Part shown: positions 20,041 through 24,960 of the stretch, in pieces
Layout of the letters: each line of letters starts with the position of its first letter
How positions within the stretch are numbered: the first letter of the stretch is position 1
Source: Hirudo medicinalis
Taxonomy: Eukaryota; Annelida; Clitellata; Hirudinida; Hirudinidae
Reading direction: 5' to 3'
Length of the DNA stretch: 24,960 nt
Assembly (NCBI GenBank): GCA_011800805.1
Contig: MPNW01000836.1
Coordinates: 13,871-38,830 of the forward strand
Notes under the pieces: model-generated
Database searches by the model: none
What the model saw: the letters and a program-made list of their open reading frames with translations, nothing else
Told to the model about the DNA's origin: nothing
Translations under genes and position numbers: made by a program

Positions 20041-21501
20041 CGGTGATGATGATGGTGATATCACTGATGACGGTGATGCTAATAGACCGACCTCAATTAA
20101 AACTGAAACTAGGAGACTGAGCAGCAGTACAATTGTACTTTTGTTTACGAGGCCGAAGAGCGGCCCTCGACTTGTATCGTACTTCGTACTGTACTTCGTA
20201 CTCGTATCGTATCATCGGACAGATTAATCAGAGGAAAGATCACAAAGTAAAGTTATTATGTTCGATAAATACGGACTCCCGATCAATCGATCGATTGATT
20301 GATTGATCGATTGATTGATCGATCGATTGATTGATTGATTGATTGATCTTATGATCGCGGCCGAGGCCAATTTCATTTTTTTGCATTTTGTTTGATATTT
20401 CCGTTCGTACCTCGGCTTGGTGGGAGGAGGAGGAGGAGTGGAGGAAGTTCACGTTGTCCGATAATAATTATAATAATCATAATAATTATAATCATAATGA
20501 TTGTCATGATAACTTTATTGTCGTTATGAATATCGCAAAATTCCAATTGTTCAAAACCCGTTTAGTTTGCAAAAAAAAAAAACAAAACATTTTTCTCAGT
20601 CGATCGTGTACAGTCCTCATCGTCACACGACTACGTACGTAGAAGATCGTTTAGCGCTGTTTGCGCCGCTTGCGTTACTAGCGCCTCTTGCGTCATTGTT
20701 TGTAGACTTGGACGACGTTTTGAGGCTTAGGAGTTTTTTTTTTTTATCTGATTCGTCGGAGCGAATCTTCTTTTTCTGTTCGATGTTTGTTGACCAGGAC
20801 GAGTGTTTTGGTTAATAAATTCATTCTTTTGGCTTTGCAAGTCCTCAGGGTTAGGATCGTGTTGGGAGGTAGTACTGTACAGTGTTGTGTTGTGTTGTAT
20901 GATGTTGTACAGTGTTGTATGGTGTTGTGCAGTGTCGTATGGTGTTGTATGGTTTTGTATAGTGTTGTATGGTTTTGCATGGTGTTGTATAGTGTTGTAT
21001 GGTATTGTATGATGTTGTATAGTGTTGTATGGTATGACTCTTTGTATGTATACAATGTCTGTCTGTCTCGTGTGTTGTCTGCCTTCACTGAGCACAACGT
21101 ACGAAGTGTATTTATTTTAAAACAATCTTGCACGTGATAGCATTTGACAACAACAACAACAACAATGACGACAACAACAACAATGACAACAACAACAACA
21201 ACAACAATGGCTTACTAAGCACGTGACATTGACTCCAAAAATCGTCAAAACCACAATGGAAGCGATTGAGCAAAAGTTGGTACGAAGTGGTGAAAAGAAT
21301 CAAAAAGCTTTGTTGGAAGAGGAGGCCTGTTCCGTTGTTTTGTTGCTTTGTCGACACTATTGTTGTTTTGCTGTTATTATTATTATTATTATTATTATTT
21401 GTTATTATTTTTATTTCATTCGTTCAAAGCACGCACCAGACAACCAGCCCAAATGGAAGCCTTGTGAGGGACCGCCAAGAGGATTCCTCTCACTTTCAAA
21501 A
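19696..21501. other. MORC2 3' flank and intergenic region, repeat-rich
   Basis: Holds (GAA)/(GAT) arrays at about 19700-19752, 19855-19902 and 19972-20090. A GATT/GATC array lies at 20281-20348, AAT/AAT-CAT sequence at 20460-20500, a 10-bp minisatellite at 20878-21035, (CAA)n at 21148-21212 and (TTA)n at 21374-21402. An AATAAA at 20814 is the first good plus-strand polyadenylation signal I noticed, more than 1 kb after the stop, so the true 3' end is uncertain. No gene recognised. Confidence 0.65.
20878..21035. repeat. 10-bp minisatellite GTTGTATGGT
   Basis: About 16 copies of GTTGTATGGT / GTTGTATAGT / GTTGTACAGT in tandem between the MORC2 and lectin genes. Confidence 0.95.
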
Positions 21502-23829
21502 ATGTCCTCTCGAATACTCTGCGTCAGCGTATTTTCCTTAGCGCTGGCGACAGTTTTCCCGCGTCTCTCGTCATTCCAAGATGCAATGTTCGAATTTTTT
21601 GGAGACCGTGCCTACTTGGAGTACGATTACGCAGGTATTAACGGTTTTCCAGTCAGGGGTTACGACCTTTGGATGGCCAGAGATGTCAAGGTGTGCTCGT
21701 TGATTTGTCTCTTGACGGACGAATGGATTTGCATGTCTTTTGGCTTCAGAGCAGAGCGAAAAGTCTGCATCACTAGTTCGAATGCCTTCAGAAAAGTTGG
21801 AAACTCGACAGGGTACCTGAGGAGACCGAGTAAGTTTACAAAGTAAGGATAAGGATAAAGATAAGGTTTTCCAAAATGAGGCTGACATGCTCGTGCATGT
21901 TTACCTGGAATGCGAAAGAACGCATTAAGAATAAAGTCACAATATAAGTTAATTCAATTAAATTATTTAATTCATTAATTCAATTTCCTTTCGTAATTCC
22001 ATATTTCAATTTATCACTTGATAAATTGAAGCTTGTGCAAGGAACTTCCATCTGGTGCCAAACCAAAGCAAGTGCCTGTCTTTGGAGACCAGATCAGGGA
22101 CTTGGTCAGAGACGAGGAGAACTTGCAACAGTCAAATGTCCCACCCTGTCACGGTCCTAAGCCAGGACTACGGTCTGCTTGTGAAGGACTTCATTGGCTA
22201 TCATAGAGGCAAGCTGATTTTCAAGACTTTTCAAGAGAACAATTTTTCACTCGAAATTCCACTATTGTTACTGTCATCTTTGGTTGAGGGACTGGCCTCT
22301 GGGGCCTCCGCCACCACAGTGCACCAGGGCCTCCACCCGGGTAAATCTGGCGCTGTTATTAGTTGTTGTTTTTTGTTTTTGAACAATTCTCAGATACAAT
22401 CAAGAACTCGTGTGTCGACGACAAAGTCTTCGGGATTTGGATTGGCCTAACACGTCCACAAGGTTAGCTATTGCTGCCGCGGTAACGTGCGCTACATAAA
22501 TGCACAAGTGTTCTTGTTAATAATGGCTTTATTTGTCATTTTGTATTTTATTTTGTTTAAAATAAAATATTTTGCATTTTATTTGGTTGTATTTTATTAT
22601 AAAAATACAATTTACTTGACATACTTTTAAAAAGAATGAGTTCTTTGTGGAATTATTAATTACTAAGGAGTTTAATAATATTTCGTACAATGACAGGCAG
22701 CTCTGAATTTCAGTGGATTCCTTACGAGAATTCAAACTTCTCCTTGGAGTTGGACCATTCAAACTGGAAACTCAGTGCCCTGAACATGCCAGAGGTTGGA
22801 CTTTGTGCCGCTCTCCTTGAAGACGCAACTTGGGAGGCATATGAGTGCTCAAAGAGGTTCTGTGTGCTTTGTGAGAAGGAGCTGGGAAGCTATGTCAAGT
22901 CCAGAGGTAGATTCTGTGAATTGTTTTGTGAATTGTCTTGTGAATTACCTTGTGAATTATCTTACGAAGGTATCTTGTGAATTATTCTGTGAATTGTATT
23001 ATGAATTATTTTGTGAATTACCTTGTGAATTATCTTATGAAGATATCTTGTGAATTATTTTGTGAATTACATTGTGAATTATTTTATGAATTATATTGTG
23101 AATTGTTTTGCGAATTACCTTGTGAATTATCTTATGAAGATATCTTGTGAATTATTTTGTGAATTATATTGTGAATTACTTTGTGAATTATATTGTGAAT
23201 TACTTTGTGAATTATATTGTGAATTACCTTGTGAATTATCTTATGAAGATATCTTGTGAATTACTTTGTGAATTATATTGTGAATTATTTTATGAATTAT
23301 AATGTGAATTATCTTGTGAATTACTTTGTGAATTATCTTATGAAGATATCTTGTGAATTATTTTGTGAATTATATTGTGAATTACCTTGTGAATTATTTT
23401 GTGAACTATTTTGTGAATTATATTATGAATTATATTGTGAATTATTTTGTGAATTACCTGGTGAATTATATTTTAAACGTTGTGAATTACCGATTTATCT
23501 GAGTCATCGATAATAACATTTGGATGAAATAAGTAGATGCGTGGGGGAGTGCAGATTAACGCTCGGAGAGGTGAATTGGTAAAAGTTGGTTGCTTTGATG
23601 AACAAAAAGAATTAATTTGCATCGGAATTTAGCAATCGCTAATGTAATTTTACAAATAAAAAACAATAATTTATCGGGAAAATATAAAAAAAAATATCCA
23701 CATTCGTTCGACTCGACAAACGTTTCCAATTTTCCAATTCCAGCTGAGCCCCAGAGAAATTTGAGCGCCATCGGACGCCGCGGGATCGTTCCTAGGGCCT
23801 TTCCGGGACGTGGATGGTCGAGTGGCTGA
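21502..23829 (+). CDS. Secreted PAN-like / C-type lectin domain protein
   Basis: Exons 21502-21829 (donor GTAAGT), 22032-22208 (donor GCAAGC), 22394-22462, 22697-22906 and 23744-23829 (stop TGA) total 870 nt (289 aa) with phase 1 at every junction. The start was chosen because MSSRILCVSVFSLALATVF is a good signal peptide, although the frame stays open upstream to 21223. Residues 25-108 carry a PAN/apple-like cysteine pattern (CSLICL...WICMSFGF...VCI). A C-type lectin domain follows at about 111-253: CARNFHL, SKCLSLE, WSETRRTC, FGIWIGL, FQWIPYEN, LCAALL, WEAYEC, FCVLCEK. The usual WND calcium motif is replaced by WEA and no EPN or QPD is seen, so calcium-dependent sugar binding is doubtful. 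PAN plus lectin proteins are common extracellular recognition molecules in invertebrates (known). The basic Gly/Arg tail is unassigned. Confidence 0.82.
22209..22393 (+). other. Probable GC-AG intron in the lectin gene
   Basis: Donor AGAG|GCAAGC at 22209 with acceptor ATTCTCAG at 22392-22393. This joins YHR to DTIKNSCVDDKVFGIWIGL in frame and keeps the VKDFI helix before the WIGL strand expected in the fold. The GT at 22189 gives the wrong phase and a stop. Confidence 0.65.
22910..23485. repeat. 12-bp minisatellite TTGTGAATTATA filling the last lectin intron
   Basis: More than 40 copies of a 12-bp unit (GTGAATTATATT, GTGAATTACCTT and variants) with GAAGATATC interruptions at spacings of 73, 97, 109 and 97 bp. 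Because the unit is a multiple of three, it keeps open frames encoding CELP/CELF, which are not a protein gene. The remaining intron to 23743 is unique sequence with no coding signal. Confidence 0.95.
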
Positions 23830-23914
23830 AGGAGTTTTAAGATTTTACGAATAATTCGGTTTAATTCAGTATAATTAAATGAAGAAACTCATTTAAGCGG
23901 GTGTTTTTGTTGCT

Positions 23915-23920
23915 ATTAAA
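23915..23920 (+). promoter_or_regulatory. Candidate polyadenylation signal ATTAAA of the lectin gene
   Basis: ATTAAA about 85 nt after the TGA at 23827-23829; no AATAAA was noticed nearer. Confidence 0.4.
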
Positions 23921-23969
23921 ATGAGATTTGGGATTTTTTTTCTATTTTCGCTAACGATATTGTTGTTAT

Positions 23970-24060
23970 TCTTATCATCATCATCATCATCATCATAGTC
24001 GTCGTCGTCGTCGTCCTCATCATCCTCATCGACGTCATCATCATCATCATCATCATCATC

Positions 24061-24094
<34 letters not shown>

Positions 24095-24220
24095 TCATCA
24101 CCATCATCATCACCACCACCACCAACATCATCATCATCATCATCATCATCACCATCATCACCATCATCATCATCATCAGCGTCATCGTCATCATCGTCAT
24201 CGTGGTTATTGCTATTGTTA
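23970..24220. repeat. (CAT)n with CGT, CAC and CTC blocks
   Basis: Compound triplet array in the gap after the lectin gene. A second CAT/CGT array lies at 24338-24450 and runs to the acceptor of the 24458 exon. Confidence 0.96.
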
Positions 24221-24457
24221 TTGTTGTAGTTACAATAACTTCGAGATGATTGCATACATTCATTTATTTCTGAGGGCATCGTGTTTTGTTAGATTTGTTT
24301 TTTGTTAGATTTCAAAACAAAATAAAAATCTCCAGCAACAGCATCATCATCATCATCATCATCATCGTCATCGTCGTCGTCGTCATCGTCGTCATCGTCG
24401 TCGTCATCATCATCGTCGTCATCGTCATCATCATCATCATCATCACCATCATTCCAG

Positions 24458-24532
24458 TGGCTGAAATCCGAACTGACTTGCGTGACTCCATGGAAAGGGG
24501 CATTCGAGGTGAGAACCTGGAGAGGGACAAAG
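24458..24532 (+). CDS. Orphan exon, possibly R-SNARE-like (partial gene)
   Basis: Acceptor CATTCCAG (24450-24457) and donor AAAG|GTAATT bound 75 nt reading AEIRTDLRDSMERGIRGENL then ERDK. The stretch MERGI-RGENLE recalls the zero-layer region of R-SNAREs such as VAMP8 (VERILARGENLE, from memory), but is one residue short. An inner donor CGAG|GTGAGA at 24509 would cut the RGENLE motif. A possible continuation from an acceptor at 24756 reads [18 protein letters not shown], but the segment expected between is missing. Gene identity and real exon status are uncertain; it could be a chance open stretch. Confidence 0.28.
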
Positions 24533-24536
24533 GTAA

Positions 24537-24554
24537 TTGTTTCCATGGAAACAA
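24537..24554. promoter_or_regulatory. 18-bp perfect palindrome with RFX X-box core
   Basis: TTGTTTCCATGGAAACAA is its own reverse complement. The inner GTTTCCATGGAAAC (24539-24552) fits the RFX X-box GTTNCCATGGNAAC. It lies directly after the putative donor at 24533. Whether it is bound is unknown. Confidence 0.4.
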
Positions 24555-24644
24555 GAAAACATGGAAACATGGAAAGATGGAAAGATGGAATCACGAAAAT
24601 GAAAATGATTGTTTGGTCTGCCCTGCGAGGGTTGAGATGTTTGA

Positions 24645-24745
24645 TTATAATGTGAATTATAATGTGAATTATATTGTGAATTATATTGTGAATTATATTG
24701 TGAATTATATTGTGAATTATATTGTGAATTATATTGTGAATTATG
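24645..24745. repeat. 12-bp minisatellite, second locus of the lectin-intron family
   Basis: About eight copies of ATTGTGAATTAT, the same unit as at 22910-23485, 1.2 kb further on. No gene was seen in the rest of 24533-24820, apart from the palindrome and a few ACATGGAA words. Confidence 0.95.
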
Positions 24746-24825
24746 TTTGACTTTGAAGCGACGTTTTCAAGGTCGATCTCGGAGTTGGCAATCATTGTTT
24801 ACACAAAGAAGCTCTGCATTCATTC

Positions 24826-24960
24826 AACAGCCCATCCATCCATCCATCCATCATCCATCCATCCATCATCCATCCATCCATCCATCCATCCATCATCCAT
24901 CCATCCATCCATCATCCATCATCATCCATCCATCCATCCATCCATCATCCATCCATCATC
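24826..24960. repeat. (ATCC)n / CATCATCC microsatellite at the right edge
   Basis: CATCCATCCATC words with CATC interruptions, continuing past the window end. Confidence 0.97.

Noticed and set aside
22690..23513. CELFCELP repeat proteins
   Set aside because: Minisatellite reading frames starting from read-through of the lectin exon; the donor at 22907 and the exon at 23744 explain the gene better.
24289..24795. 168-aa minus-strand Asp/His-Asn-Ile frame
   Set aside because: Composed of the CAT array and the 12-bp minisatellite.

Overview
This is a eukaryotic (animal) genomic window. Its genes are split by short spliceosomal introns, use the standard code, and carry animal-specific protein families: mitofusin, MORC with a CW zinc finger, a PAN-like plus C-type lectin secreted protein, and MORN repeats of the radial-spoke type. 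Very dense GAT/CAT, AAT, CAA and ATCC microsatellites and minisatellites fill the introns and gaps. This fits a marine invertebrate, perhaps a spiralian, but the species cannot be read from the sequence. No bacterial, viral or CRISPR features were seen.

Layout, left to right. (1) Minus strand, 609 down past the left edge: the first two coding exons of a protein whose N-terminus resembles the DUF4795/QRICH2/C16orf96 group. (2) Plus strand, 1879-3355: a MORN-repeat protein resembling RSPH1, with an acidic repetitive tail. Genes 1 and 2 are head to head. (3) Minus strand, 9224-4719: a complete mitofusin gene that splices in silico to 756 aa, matching the length I recall for human MFN2. (4) Plus strand, 10499-19695: a complete 27-exon MORC2-type gene (893 aa), head to head with mitofusin. 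(5) Plus strand, 21502-23829: a secreted PAN-like/C-type lectin protein of 289 aa in five exons. (6) Plus strand, 24458-24532: an orphan exon with weak R-SNARE-like character.

I built each gene model by joining exons so that splice phase and homology agreed. Mitofusin and MORC2 close in frame from ATG to stop. The most striking feature is in mitofusin. Two adjacent exons (6544-6442 and 6275-6173) are both exactly 103 nt, both run from phase 0 to phase 1, and encode homologous versions of the same segment. Only one can be used at a time: including both shifts the frame into an immediate stop. This is a textbook mutually exclusive exon pair in a mitochondrial fusion GTPase. Other notable points are two probable GC-AG introns, a MORC2 homologue with no visible chromo-like domain, tRNA-B-box-bearing and higher-order minisatellites inside introns, and a perfect RFX X-box palindrome near the right edge.

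The genes are not an operon and share no obvious pathway. The left divergent pair may be co-regulated, since both halves resemble cilia/sperm-flagellum proteins. Mitofusin acts at the outer mitochondrial membrane, MORC2 in nuclear chromatin silencing, and the lectin is extracellular.
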